From the NCBI GenBank assembly GCA_964564635.1, contig CAZMAR010000001.1, forward strand, positions 930,001 through 994,000: 64,000 bases of DNA, written 5' to 3'. Made by a program: the position numbers and the translations under genes. The DNA comes from Tepidaquicella sp964564635 (GTDB taxonomy: Bacteria; Bacteroidota; Ignavibacteria; Tepidaquicellales; Tepidaquicellaceae). A model generated the notes under the pieces. It worked only from the letters and a program-made list of their open reading frames with translations. It had not been told where the DNA came from and did not search any database. Below, one piece after another: positions 18,555 to 27,066 of this stretch (its first letter is position 1; each line of letters starts with the position of its first letter).

Positions 18555-19329
18555 TCTCTTTCAGATATATTCTCCCATTTACAATATTTACACTTAATTT
18601 ATTATCAGAAGCCCCTCTTTTAGCTACAAAAGTCTTTTTATCAGATTTTATAATATTATCAAAATTTAGTTGTTTGTACAATATTTTCCCATTCTCAACA
18701 TTTAGATTAAAATTCCCATAATACTCATTCGAATTCAGCAAATAAAATTTTCCATTTGTTATATTTACAGAAAGATTTTTTAAAGAATCAGCATCTGTCT
18801 GAATCTTTCCATTAACAATATTTATTGTATAATTTCCTTTAGGTTTTTTTATTTTAACATCTCCGTCCACAAGGTTAATTCTAAAATCATTGATAAGGTT
18901 TTCAATATATATATCAGAAAAATTTGAATTTATCTCTATAATTAAATTTTTCGGAACATAAATCTCATAATCTTCCTTATGACTTTTTCCAAATTTTAAA
19001 AATTTGATTTCTGATATTTTCTCAATTACTTTAATTACCAGTTTATCATTTAATGTATCAACTTTAAGTTTTAATGGAATTAATTCTTTTTCAAGTTCAT
19101 TTTTTTTAAGAAGTAAAGTTGTTTTATAATTGATTCGTAAAACAGAATCATCAGATTGAATGATTTTAAATTTACCATTCAGGTTATCAATTAATACAAC
19201 ATTTTTTCCGTAAGTATTTACATTATAATCATAAGAAAATGTTTTTTGATATTTTTTATTTATTATACTACACGCAGAGAAAAAAATTGCAAAGGAAATA
19301 ATAATTAAAAGAATTTTAAATATTCTCAT
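18520..19329 (-). CDS. Lipoprotein with head-GIN/DUF4097-like beta-repeat domain
   Basis: A 269-residue protein with a lipoprotein signal peptide (MRIFKILLIIISFAIFFSAC, lipidated Cys about residue 20). The body is a run of short beta units marked by N-[IV]-x-N-G-[KR]: INIVNGKIQ, VNITNGKFY, LNVENGKIL and VNIVNGRIY. This is the pattern of DUF4097/DUF2807 adhesin-like solenoids. It ends in an acidic tail (KENAEEEEKNTDN). It overlaps the DUF6249-like gene upstream by 4 bp and the sigma gene downstream by 35 bp. In Bacteroidota such proteins often lie next to ECF sigma genes. It may be the sensed or regulated envelope component. Confidence 0.7.
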   Translation of the reverse strand: MRIFKILLIIISFAIFFSACSIINKKYQKTFSYDYNVNTYGKNVVLIDNLNGKFKIIQSDDSVLRINYKTTLLLKKNELEKELIPLKLKVDTLNDKLVIKVIEKISEIKFLKFGKSHKEDYEIYVPKNLIIEINSNFSDIYIENLINDFRINLVDGDVKIKKPKGNYTINIVNGKIQTDADSLKNLSVNITNGKFYLLNSNEYYGNFNLNVENGKILYKQLNFDNIIKSDKKTFVAKRGASDNKLSVNIVNGRIYLKENAEEEEKNTDN

Positions 19330-19718
19330 TGTCCTTTAATTTGAAGTTCATTATTATTTTTTGTTTTATTTTTTATAATCAAATAATAAGTCAAATAAGC
19401 AAGCCCTAAAAACAGAATTACAAAACCTATTGTATAACCATCCTCTAATTCAAAGATTTCATAAAGCAAATTAGCAATAATTATACCGGCTCCCAAAAAA
19501 AGGAAAATAAGTCCTAACTTTAAGCCCCTATAAGTATTGTCTTTACTAAGTTTTTCTTCTCTAAAAAACTGCTTAATCTCTTCAGGGGAAAGCCCCCTCT
19601 CTATCAATCTCATTCTTTCTCTGTGTTTTGTAGAAATAGACCAGAAAATAATTAATGCAGGTAACCCAAAAACAAATATTAATCCACCAAGAGAAATTAT
19701 TAATTCTGATATATCCAT
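19326..19718 (-). CDS. DUF6249-like small membrane protein
   Basis: A 130-residue protein with an N-terminal membrane helix (LIISLGGLIFVFGLPALIIFW), then the charged motif KHRERMRLIERGLSPEEIKQ, then two further helices (GLIFLFLGAGIIIANLLYEI and IGFVILFLGLAYLTYYLII). The RMRLIERGLSPEE block is typical of small bacterial membrane proteins found beside sigma/anti-sigma operons. A strong AAAGGAG ribosome-binding site precedes the ATG. It is the first gene of the four-gene sigma operon. Function unknown. Confidence 0.7.
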   Translation of the reverse strand: MDISELIISLGGLIFVFGLPALIIFWSISTKHRERMRLIERGLSPEEIKQFFREEKLSKDNTYRGLKLGLIFLFLGAGIIIANLLYEIFELEDGYTIGFVILFLGLAYLTYYLIIKNKTKNNNELQIKGQ

Positions 19719-19898
19719 TTTGTTTCTCCTTTCTCGGAATACTCCGAATTAAACTTTTACATATATATTAGACGAAACTGATGACTCAATGGTTTCAACT
19801 ACACAAAAAAAATTCAAATTAAATTAAAATTATATAAATAATTCCGAATTTAAAATAGATTTATTAAAATAGATGGGTAATATGAGTTATAAATGAAA

Positions 19899-21047
19899 TT
19901 ATTCCGCCGCTATAGAAACTTTATTTTCTTTAGTTATTTGCTTTTTCTTACTAACAACTTTATCTTTATTTTCTTTTACTACCGATTTAGATTTATCACT
20001 TTTTTTGTCCTGAACATCCGGGTATTCAAAAATATCATATTTGTAATTTCTAAGGATAATTCTATCATCCATTTTTGCCACAACATAATCGGGTAAAAGA
20101 GGAATTTTTCCCCCACCACCTGGAGAATCAATAACAAAATATGGTATTGCAAGTCCAGAAATATGCCCTCTTAATTTATCCATTATTTCTAAACCTTTAC
20201 TTAAAGGAGTCCTAAAATGATTTGTACCTTTTGTGATATCTGCTTGATACAGGTAATATGGTTTAACTCTTATAGTGAGCAATTTTTTAAATAATTCTTT
20301 TATAATTTCAGCATCATCATTAACACCTTTCATTAATACGGCCTGATTTCCCATCGGAATACCTGCATCAGCAAGCATCGTGCAGGCTCTTGAACTTTCT
20401 TCAGTTATTTCCGAAGGATGATTAAAATGAGTATTAATGTAAATTGGATGATATTTCCTTAACATATTACATAGTTTCTGAGTTATTCTTTGAGGCAATA
20501 CACAAGGCATACGAGTACCAATTCTAATAATCTGTATATGTTTAATTTCTCTTAATCGAATCAAAATTCTTTCTAACATTGTATCGGTTAACATAAGAGG
20601 ATCACCACCAGAAAGAATAACATCAGAAATTTCTGTTCTCTTTGAAATATATTCAAAGGCAGATTCAAGAGTTTTCATTGAGATTTTTCCGGGATTACCA
20701 ACTTTCCTTTTTCGTGTACAAAATCTACAATATAATCCACACTGCGAATTTACAAGGAAAAGTACCCTATCAGGATATCTATGCACTATATTGGGTACTG
20801 GGCTCATATTATCTTCATTGAGTGGGTCTTCTTTTGCATTTATATCCTCAAGTTCTTTTTCGTCTGGAACACATTGTAACCAGATAGGATCTCCTTTATA
20901 CTTTATTAATGATAGATAATAAGGATTTATTCTTGCCTGGAAAAATTTATCCAGCCGCTCTGCTACTTCCCTTTTTATTCCAAATTTTTCAACAAGCTGG
21001 TCAACCGTATGAATACTGTTTCGTATCATTTCTTTCCACTGTTCCAT
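19899..21047 (-). CDS. kamA: Lysine 2,3-aminomutase family radical SAM enzyme
   Basis: A 382-residue radical SAM, PLP-dependent enzyme that converts L-lysine to L-beta-lysine. The 4Fe-4S motif is CGLYCRFC (103-110), SGGDPLML is at 146-153, and the PLP lysine lies in PGGGGK (K314). The two aspartates that bind the lysine side chain in the clostridial enzyme (D293 and D330) align here as D270 (YQADITKG) and D307 (VIDSPGGG) with the same spacing, so lysine is the likely substrate. The N-terminus is shorter than in clostridial KamA, and a Lys/Ser-rich tail of about 35 residues is added. It is the last gene of an operon with a GNAT and two ATP-grasp ligases. An AAAAAGGAG ribosome-binding site precedes the ATG. 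Confidence 0.9.
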   Translation of the reverse strand: MEQWKEMIRNSIHTVDQLVEKFGIKREVAERLDKFFQARINPYYLSLIKYKGDPIWLQCVPDEKELEDINAKEDPLNEDNMSPVPNIVHRYPDRVLFLVNSQCGLYCRFCTRKRKVGNPGKISMKTLESAFEYISKRTEISDVILSGGDPLMLTDTMLERILIRLREIKHIQIIRIGTRMPCVLPQRITQKLCNMLRKYHPIYINTHFNHPSEITEESSRACTMLADAGIPMGNQAVLMKGVNDDAEIIKELFKKLLTIRVKPYYLYQADITKGTNHFRTPLSKGLEIMDKLRGHISGLAIPYFVIDSPGGGGKIPLLPDYVVAKMDDRIILRNYKYDIFEYPDVQDKKSDKSKSVVKENKDKVVSKKKQITKENKVSIAAE

Positions 21048-21082
21048 AAAATGGATTTCTCCTTTTTAGTTTATAATCATTT

Positions 21083-21553
21083 TTATAAATATTTTGAGTA
21101 TATGACAAGGGAATCTCCCTTATCATAAAAATCTTTAATTTCTACAACTTTATTATAATTATTTTTTTCGTAAAATTTCCTTTCTTTTTCGTATGACGGT
21201 TTTCCACTTGTTTCTATTAATATTAAATTACCATCTTTTTCTTTTATGTAATCTTCTATGAACTTAATCATTTTTGATCCTATTCCTCGTGACTGCACCA
21301 TAGGATTAACAGCAATCCAGTATAAATCATAAGTAGCTTTTGTTAGCGGTCTCTTACCTATACAAACATATCCATTTATTACACCATTCTCTTCTTCGTC
21401 TACAAATATCTCATAGTCTTTTTGATTACTATTATTTAAGTAAATATCTATTAATTCCATTGCAACAGAAATTTCCTCCTGGTTAAAATTTTTAGTGTCT
21501 ATTAAGATTTTTTCAATTTTATCTCTGTCTTCTGTATTTAAACTTCTAATCAT
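21083..21553 (-). CDS. GNAT-family N-acetyltransferase
   Basis: A 156-residue single-domain GNAT. The acetyl-CoA pyrophosphate loop is QSRGIGSKM (87-95), preceded by the YWIAVNPMV strand, and the late motif is ERKFYEKNNY. It lies between an ATP-grasp gene (13 bp upstream) and kamA (35 bp downstream), so its acceptor is probably an amine made in this pathway, such as a beta-lysine-containing product. It is shorter than AblB, the beta-lysine acetyltransferase that partners lysine 2,3-aminomutase in osmolyte synthesis. I do not give it that name. Confidence 0.85.
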   Translation of the reverse strand: MIRSLNTEDRDKIEKILIDTKNFNQEEISVAMELIDIYLNNSNQKDYEIFVDEEENGVINGYVCIGKRPLTKATYDLYWIAVNPMVQSRGIGSKMIKFIEDYIKEKDGNLILIETSGKPSYEKERKFYEKNNYNKVVEIKDFYDKGDSLVIYSKYL

Positions 21554-21566
21554 AAAAAAGAATTAA

Positions 21567-22673
21567 TTAATATTTACATTTATTAAATTCTCTTTGCCAT
21601 CTTTCCCATGCAAAAGAAATAATTTTTTGAATCAATTCTTCATAAGACCAGCCGTATGCCTTACCACTTCTTGTAAAACCAGTATCCTCATCAACATCTG
21701 AAGCAATATCAGGATTCGGGTTCAATTCCAAAACATAAGGAATATCATTTCTTACTCTAAAGTCTACTCTTGCATAATCCGAAGCACCAAGAATTGTATA
21801 AACTTTTTTTGCTAAATAGGATATTTTTTCTTCAAGGTCTTTTGATATATTTTTAGCAGGGCACACAGCTTTAGTTCCAGCAAATTCAATTGTTTTGTAC
21901 ATCCACTTACTATTATAGCTAACAATTCTGGGATAATCCTCAGGTAATTCGGTAAAATCTATTTCTGAAAGCGGGAAAACGATTAAGTCACTTTCATTAT
22001 TAATAACATTTCCTACAACACTAACATTTATTTCTCTACCATCAATAAATTCTTCAATTAAGGCAGGCTGTTTATATTCATCAACAATATATTCAATTCT
22101 TTTTTTCAAATAGAATTCATCATAAACAACAGAGTCGTTTGTAATTCCAATACTTGCATCCTCTCGAGAAGGTTTTACAATTAATGGGAACTTATCTCTG
22201 ATTTTGTCAAATCCATTTTCATTATATTTATTCGGATTTGAACAAATGTAGTGTAACGCAGTAGGAATCTGGTAATAATATAGAATTTCTTTAACTCTCG
22301 GTTTATTCAATGCTAATCCTAATGTTAATGCCCTTGAACCAGTATAGGGTATTTTCAGCAATTCAAAAAGGGAAGCAATATTCATTTCCTGAGTTGGGTC
22401 ACCATCAAGAGATTCACACAAATTAAAGATTATATCTGGTCTATCCGTTTTGAGTTCATCAATTAATTTATAAATATCTAAAGCAACAGGAACAATTTTG
22501 GTTTTATGGTTTGAGTTTGATAAAGCACGCTGAACAGCTTTCATTTCATCAAGGACACCATATTCACTCATATCAATTGGCTCAGGAATGGAGTCAATAT
22601 CAGTTGAGTTATCATCATAAATTTTTCCTTTTGCGTACTGAATTGGGTCGTTATATAATATGTGAACTTTCAT
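21567..22673 (-). CDS. D-Ala-D-Ala-ligase-like ATP-grasp enzyme (second of pair)
   Basis: A 368-residue ATP-grasp ligase. These enzymes make an acyl-phosphate and couple it to an amine. The layout is Ddl-like: an N-terminal domain with FNLCESLDGDP, the ATP-binding VKPSREDASIGI, the lid EEFIDGREINV, and the metal-binding block DYARVDFRV...YVLELNPNPD with the conserved E and N of ELN. Ddl itself normally has EVNTxPG, so NPNPDIASD is a departure that suggests another substrate. It begins 2 bp after the preceding ATP-grasp gene and is clearly paralogous to it. Confidence 0.82.
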   Translation of the reverse strand: MKVHILYNDPIQYAKGKIYDDNSTDIDSIPEPIDMSEYGVLDEMKAVQRALSNSNHKTKIVPVALDIYKLIDELKTDRPDIIFNLCESLDGDPTQEMNIASLFELLKIPYTGSRALTLGLALNKPRVKEILYYYQIPTALHYICSNPNKYNENGFDKIRDKFPLIVKPSREDASIGITNDSVVYDEFYLKKRIEYIVDEYKQPALIEEFIDGREINVSVVGNVINNESDLIVFPLSEIDFTELPEDYPRIVSYNSKWMYKTIEFAGTKAVCPAKNISKDLEEKISYLAKKVYTILGASDYARVDFRVRNDIPYVLELNPNPDIASDVDEDTGFTRSGKAYGWSYEELIQKIISFAWERWQREFNKCKY

Positions 22674-22675
22674 AA

Positions 22676-23743
22676 TTAAATTAAGTTATATCTTTTTTTT
22701 GCTTCATTTAGTACAGAATTTATCATCTGATTATAACTCATTCCTGCAACTCGAGCTGCTTTTGGATAACAAGAATTATCATCAGGATTTGGTAGTATAC
22801 CCGGTAAAGGATTTACTTCAATTATATTAGGGACATTATTTTTATCGAGTCGTATATCTATTCTTGCCCAATCTTTTAATCTTAATTTCAAGAATGTATC
22901 CTTTGCAACTTTCTCAATATTTTTATATGTTGCCTCATTTATCTCTGCGGGACATTTAAATATATCAAGTTTATTTTCTCTTGTATCAAAAAACCACTTT
23001 ACTTCATAAGAGTAAATTTTATGAAAATCTTTAGGAACTTCATCAAGATTAATTTCAACAATTGGCAATACTCTAACATTATCACCGTTTCCAAGCATTG
23101 CTACTGTAAACTCTTTTCCATCAATAAAATCCTCTACCAATGCAGGTTGATTATATAACTCTTTAATTCTTTCAATCTCATTTTTTAATTCATTTTCGTT
23201 ATAAACAACAGAAGTATTATAAATTCCTTTTGAAGAACCCTCATGCAAAGGTTTTACAAATTTTGGATACTTGCTAATTTTAAAATCACATTTACCATTC
23301 ATAATAAAGAAATCCGGATTTGGAATTTTGTAATAAGATAGTATTTCCTTACACCTTGATTTATCATGACAAATACCAATTGTAATTGAATCACTACCGG
23401 TATAAGGAATGTTCAACATTTCAAGTAAAGATGGAATCTGAGATTCCCGCGACGCTCCATAAAAACCTTCTGCAACATTAAATACGATAGAAGGTTTTAT
23501 ATTTTTAATTTTATAATATGCATTTTCATCGGCTTCTATAAGTATTACTTCATTTTCAAATTCTTCAAGAGCATTTTTAATTGCTTCAATTGTTTCAATA
23601 CTATCCCACTCGGCATAAGTATCATCAATTCTGTCAGGATAATTTTTTAATAGTGTTTCATTTATATATTTTGAAATATTATTATCAAGATTTTTTCTTT
23701 CTTCAATTTCTTTTTTAACATTATATGTTAAACCGACAATCAT
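22676..23743 (-). CDS. D-Ala-D-Ala-ligase-like ATP-grasp enzyme (first of pair)
   Basis: A 355-residue ATP-grasp ligase starting at ATG 23743 (MIVGLTYNVKK), where the first beta strand begins; a TTG six codons upstream would also be in frame. Motifs are FNVAEGFYGASRESQIPSLL, VKPLHEGSSKGI, VEDFIDGKEFTVA, and DWARIDIRL leading to IIEVNPLPG with the Mg-binding E and N. EVNPLPG is closer to classic Ddl than its paralogue downstream. It is the first gene of the aminomutase operon. Two such ligases in tandem suggest two successive amide bonds. It is unlikely to be the housekeeping Ddl, because of the duplication and the neighbours. Confidence 0.82.
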   Translation of the reverse strand: MIVGLTYNVKKEIEERKNLDNNISKYINETLLKNYPDRIDDTYAEWDSIETIEAIKNALEEFENEVILIEADENAYYKIKNIKPSIVFNVAEGFYGASRESQIPSLLEMLNIPYTGSDSITIGICHDKSRCKEILSYYKIPNPDFFIMNGKCDFKISKYPKFVKPLHEGSSKGIYNTSVVYNENELKNEIERIKELYNQPALVEDFIDGKEFTVAMLGNGDNVRVLPIVEINLDEVPKDFHKIYSYEVKWFFDTRENKLDIFKCPAEINEATYKNIEKVAKDTFLKLRLKDWARIDIRLDKNNVPNIIEVNPLPGILPNPDDNSCYPKAARVAGMSYNQMINSVLNEAKKRYNLI

Positions 23744-23985
23744 ATCAATAATATCTCTCAAAAATTTTTCACAAATATAACATTTAAAATATAATTGTCA
23801 ATATGGTTATTAATTAAAATCAATTTTAATGTGAAATATTTTTTATAAAAAAATTATTTAATTCGTAAAATAATTTTTAAAAATAATATTTTTTAAATTA
23901 TAAATTATTTTATCTGCAATTTTTATGAATTACATAAAATTTTTATTAAACTTATATTTGTTTTTTAAAAAAATAAAATAATATT
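23744..23985. promoter_or_regulatory. Divergent intergenic promoter region
   Basis: This 242-bp, almost pure A/T stretch separates two divergent operons and must hold both promoters. On the plus strand TATATTTG at 23953-23960 fits the Bacteroidota -7 consensus TAnnTTTG and would give a very short leader to the TTG start at 23986. I see no convincing -33 element. Runs such as TTTTTAAAAA suggest curved DNA. No riboswitch-like structure was recognised. Confidence 0.3.
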
Positions 23986-25110
23986 TTGGAAGTATCAGAA
24001 ATTAAACAAGATTGCCGTTTCTTCAAAGGTGACGTTCCCTGCAAACCTTCAAAGATTTTCGATATATTATGTAATAATTGTGAATATTACAATAAGATTA
24101 AAGAAAAAATATTAATAATCAAACTTGGCGCAGCAGGAGATGTTTTACGGACAACTCCCCTCCTTTATCCTATTTATAATAATTATCCTGACTCCTACAT
24201 CATCTGGCTTACAAACTTTCCAGATTTAGTTCCAATAAAAAAATACAATTCCAATTTTAAAATTGAATCAATTGGAGTTGATTCTGTATTTGAATTCAAT
24301 TTAAATAACATACTATACTTAAATGAAATTGATTTTGATATTCTTATCAATCTTGATAAAGATAACGAAGCTATTGCATTAACAAAAACAATTAATGCAA
24401 AGAAAAAGTACGGATTTACATTAAAGAATAGAGTATGCTATCCGGTAAATAAATTTTCAAATCAAAAGTATTTAAGTGGAGTCTTCGATAAAGTTTCTAA
24501 AGAAAACAAAAAAAGTTATCTTGAAGAAATATTTGAAATTTGTGAATTCAGATTTCAGAATGAAAAATATATTTTAAATAAAGACAGTGATTTTAAATCC
24601 AATTGGGATTTAGACAAATCTAAAACTATTGTTGGATTAAATACTGGCTGCGGTACAAGATGGATTTCAAGACAATGGAAAGAAGAATATTGGATTGAAC
24701 TCATAAAATTATTACAAAAGGAAGATTTCGAAATCGTATTATTAGGAGGCTTACAGGAACATAACAAAAATTTAAAAATAAAAAATGTAACCAATGCTAA
24801 GTATTTCGGATATTATGAATTAAAAAAATTTATAAACCTTGTTGATTGCTGTAATGTTGTAGTCACTCCTGTTACTATGGCTTTGCATATTGCTATTGCT
24901 TTAGAAAAATATGTGGTTCTTATTAATAATATTTTTAATCCTAATGAATTTGAGCTATACAACAACGGGGTTATCGTAATGCCCGATAAAGAATGCAAAT
25001 GTTACTATAGTCCGGTTTGTATAAATAAAGAATACAATTGTATGGATTTCTTACCTCCGGTTAAAGTATTCAATTCAATAATGGAATACAGAAAAAAGCA
25101 AATTAAATGA
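23986..25110 (+). CDS. Glycosyltransferase family 9 with N-terminal Cys cluster
   Basis: A 374-residue GT9 protein translated from TTG. Before the fold it carries C10, C19, C29 and C32 (KQDCRFFKGDVPCKP, LCNNCEYY), a possible metal-binding knuckle. Then come KLGAAGDVLRTTP (46-58), GLNTGCGTRWISRQWKEEYW and the donor site TPVTMALHIAIAL. The C-terminus has another Cys group (CKCYYSPVC, YNCMDF). It is heptosyltransferase-like, with unknown donor. It overlaps the next GT4 gene by 4 bp (ATGA). It is the first gene of the plus-strand half of the second glycan locus. Confidence 0.83.
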   Translation: MEVSEIKQDCRFFKGDVPCKPSKIFDILCNNCEYYNKIKEKILIIKLGAAGDVLRTTPLLYPIYNNYPDSYIIWLTNFPDLVPIKKYNSNFKIESIGVDSVFEFNLNNILYLNEIDFDILINLDKDNEAIALTKTINAKKKYGFTLKNRVCYPVNKFSNQKYLSGVFDKVSKENKKSYLEEIFEICEFRFQNEKYILNKDSDFKSNWDLDKSKTIVGLNTGCGTRWISRQWKEEYWIELIKLLQKEDFEIVLLGGLQEHNKNLKIKNVTNAKYFGYYELKKFINLVDCCNVVVTPVTMALHIAIALEKYVVLINNIFNPNEFELYNNGVIVMPDKECKCYYSPVCINKEYNCMDFLPPVKVFNSIMEYRKKQIK

Positions 25111-26270
25111 AAATAATATATATAGGGACTGCTTATCCTATGAGGGGAGGAATTGCTCATTTTAATACAATTCTTTTCAATTATTTAGCTCGGGAAAATA
25201 ATATAAAGATTTATTCCTTTAAAAGACAATATCCAAATTTTTTATTTCCCGGAAAGACACAGTTTGAAACGGGAATACCAGCAGTAAAAATTCCAGATGA
25301 TAAAAATGTGGTATCAATAGACTCTGTTAATCCATTCAACTGGATTAAATATGGTTTAAAAATAAGGAAAGAAAAACCGGACTTGTTAATTTTTAAATAC
25401 TGGATTCCTTTTTTTGCGCCGTGTTACTTTACGCTATGCCTGATAGCAAAACTTTTCAGGAAAACAAAGGTCTTATTTATATGCGATAATGTCATTCCAC
25501 ATGAAAAAAGATTTGGTGATAAGTTATTAACAAAACTTGCTTTTTCTGTTGTTGATTACTTTGTAGTTTTATCAAAAACAGTAGAACAGGATTTAAAAAA
25601 GTTTAACAAGAAAAAACCCTATGTTTTAACACCTCACCCTATCTATAATCATTTCGGTGAAAAAGTATCAAAAGAAGTTGCAAAAGAATTTATACTAAAA
25701 AAGTATAATTATGACTTCAGGAATAAAAAGTTATTACTTTTCTTTGGATATATAAGAAGATACAAAGGATTATTTTATCTCCTTGAGGCAATGAATAACT
25801 TGAAAGAGCATTCCGAAATATCATTGCTTGTTGCAGGTGAATTTTATGAAGATGAAACTCCTTATAAAGAGAAAGTTTTTAACCAAGCTTTAGAAAATAA
25901 TATAAAGTTTATAAGCGAATTTATTCCTGATGATGTTGTAAAATATTTATTCTCTGCCTGCGACTGTCTCGTTTTACCTTACACTGATGCAACTCAAAGT
26001 GGTATTGTTCAAATAGCTTATTACTACGATAAACCTGTAATAGTAACAAATGTGGGGGGATTATCGGAAATTGTTATAAATGAAAAAACAGGAATAATTG
26101 TAGACCCAAATGATTCAAAAGCAATATCTGAAGCAATTTTAAAGTTCTATAATGAAAATTTAGAAGCAACTTTCATAGAAAATATAAAGAAAGAAAAAAC
26201 AAAATACTCATGGGAATATTTTGTTAACAATTTATACAAACTATTAATGAATAAAAAATATGCAGTATGA
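25107..26270 (+). CDS. Glycosyltransferase family 4, EX7E-degenerate type
   Basis: A 387-residue GT-B enzyme. It begins with YIGTAYPMRGGIAHFN, the acceptor-domain glycine loop. The donor domain starts at LLFFGYIRRYKGLFYLLEA and ends with YTDATQSGIVQIAYYYDKP and VTNVGGLSEIV. The usual EX7E acids are replaced (D-A-T-Q-S-G). From memory this replacement defines a recurring subfamily in Bacteroidota glycan loci. It overlaps the GT9 gene upstream by 4 bp and the methyltransferase downstream by 11 bp. Substrate unknown. Confidence 0.88.
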   Translation: MKIIYIGTAYPMRGGIAHFNTILFNYLARENNIKIYSFKRQYPNFLFPGKTQFETGIPAVKIPDDKNVVSIDSVNPFNWIKYGLKIRKEKPDLLIFKYWIPFFAPCYFTLCLIAKLFRKTKVLFICDNVIPHEKRFGDKLLTKLAFSVVDYFVVLSKTVEQDLKKFNKKKPYVLTPHPIYNHFGEKVSKEVAKEFILKKYNYDFRNKKLLLFFGYIRRYKGLFYLLEAMNNLKEHSEISLLVAGEFYEDETPYKEKVFNQALENNIKFISEFIPDDVVKYLFSACDCLVLPYTDATQSGIVQIAYYYDKPVIVTNVGGLSEIVINEKTGIIVDPNDSKAISEAILKFYNENLEATFIENIKKEKTKYSWEYFVNNLYKLLMNKKYAV

Positions 26271-27066
26271 TCCGATAAAAAATATTTTCGGTAGAATAGT
26301 ATCAAAAAATATTTTGTTAAGAAAAATATTTTATTATTTACTTGATATAATTTTTTTGAGAACCTGGTATGTGAAAAGAGAAATAAAAAAGTTATATAAA
26401 AAAGATGATAATTTATACATCCTTGACGCAGGAATGGGATTCGGGCAATATACTTATTTTTTGACAAGATATTTTGTTAATCCTAAAATTAAAGCTGTAG
26501 ATATAAAGGAAGATCAAATAAGAGACTGTCAATATTTTTTTAATCGGATTGGTAAAGTTAATGTTTGTGTTGAATATGCAGACTTAAGAGAAATAAGCTA
26601 TAAAAACGAATTTGATTTGATTTTATCTGTTGATGTGATGGAGCATATAGTAGAGGACCAAAAGGTTTTTAATAACTTTTTCCTTGCCTTGAAAAACGGC
26701 GGTTACTTAATCGTAAATACCCCATCTGATATTGGTGGGAGTGATGTGCATTCAGAAGATGAAAAAAGTTTTATCGAGGAACACGCAAGAGATGGATATT
26801 CAATTAATGATTTAGAATTTAAGCTTAATATTTCAGGTTTTAAAGTTGTGAAGCACAAATATTCTTATGGGAAATTTGGTAGAATATATTGGCTTCTTGC
26901 AATGAAATATCCAATTTCTCTTATTGGGCAGTCAAAAATATTTTTTCTTATTCTTCCCTTTTATTACATTTTAACTTTGATACCAATATTAACACTTATG
27001 TTGCTGGATTATTCTTCTAATAACAAAACTGGTTCTGGATTAATTGTAATAGCAAAAAAATTATAA
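26260..27066 (+). CDS. SAM-dependent methyltransferase with C-terminal membrane helix
   Basis: A 268-residue protein. Motif I is ILDAGMGFGQY (54-64), strand 2 ends in AVDIKE, and motif IV is LILSVDVMEHI. Near the C-terminus a hydrophobic segment (FFLILPFYYILTLIPILTLM) suggests membrane anchoring next to the lipid-linked glycan. It is the last plus-strand gene of this locus and converges on the GT2 gene with a 6-bp overlap of 3' ends. It probably methylates a sugar; target unknown. Confidence 0.85.
   Translation: MQYDPIKNIFGRIVSKNILLRKIFYYLLDIIFLRTWYVKREIKKLYKKDDNLYILDAGMGFGQYTYFLTRYFVNPKIKAVDIKEDQIRDCQYFFNRIGKVNVCVEYADLREISYKNEFDLILSVDVMEHIVEDQKVFNNFFLALKNGGYLIVNTPSDIGGSDVHSEDEKSFIEEHARDGYSINDLEFKLNISGFKVVKHKYSYGKFGRIYWLLAMKYPISLIGQSKIFFLILPFYYILTLIPILTLMLLDYSSNNKTGSGLIVIAKKL

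Noticed and set aside
19899..21047. EpmB or glutamate 2,3-aminomutase
   Set aside because: The two lysine-binding Asp residues of true lysine 2,3-aminomutase are kept with the correct spacing, and no EpmA/EF-P gene is near.
21083..21553. Naming the GNAT as AblB, beta-lysine acetyltransferase
   Set aside because: AblB proteins are considerably longer, and this 156-residue protein has only the bare GNAT core; context alone is not enough.
23744..23985. Riboswitch in the long leader between divergent operons
   Set aside because: Almost pure A/T with no conserved-looking stem set; no lysine-riboswitch elements seen.
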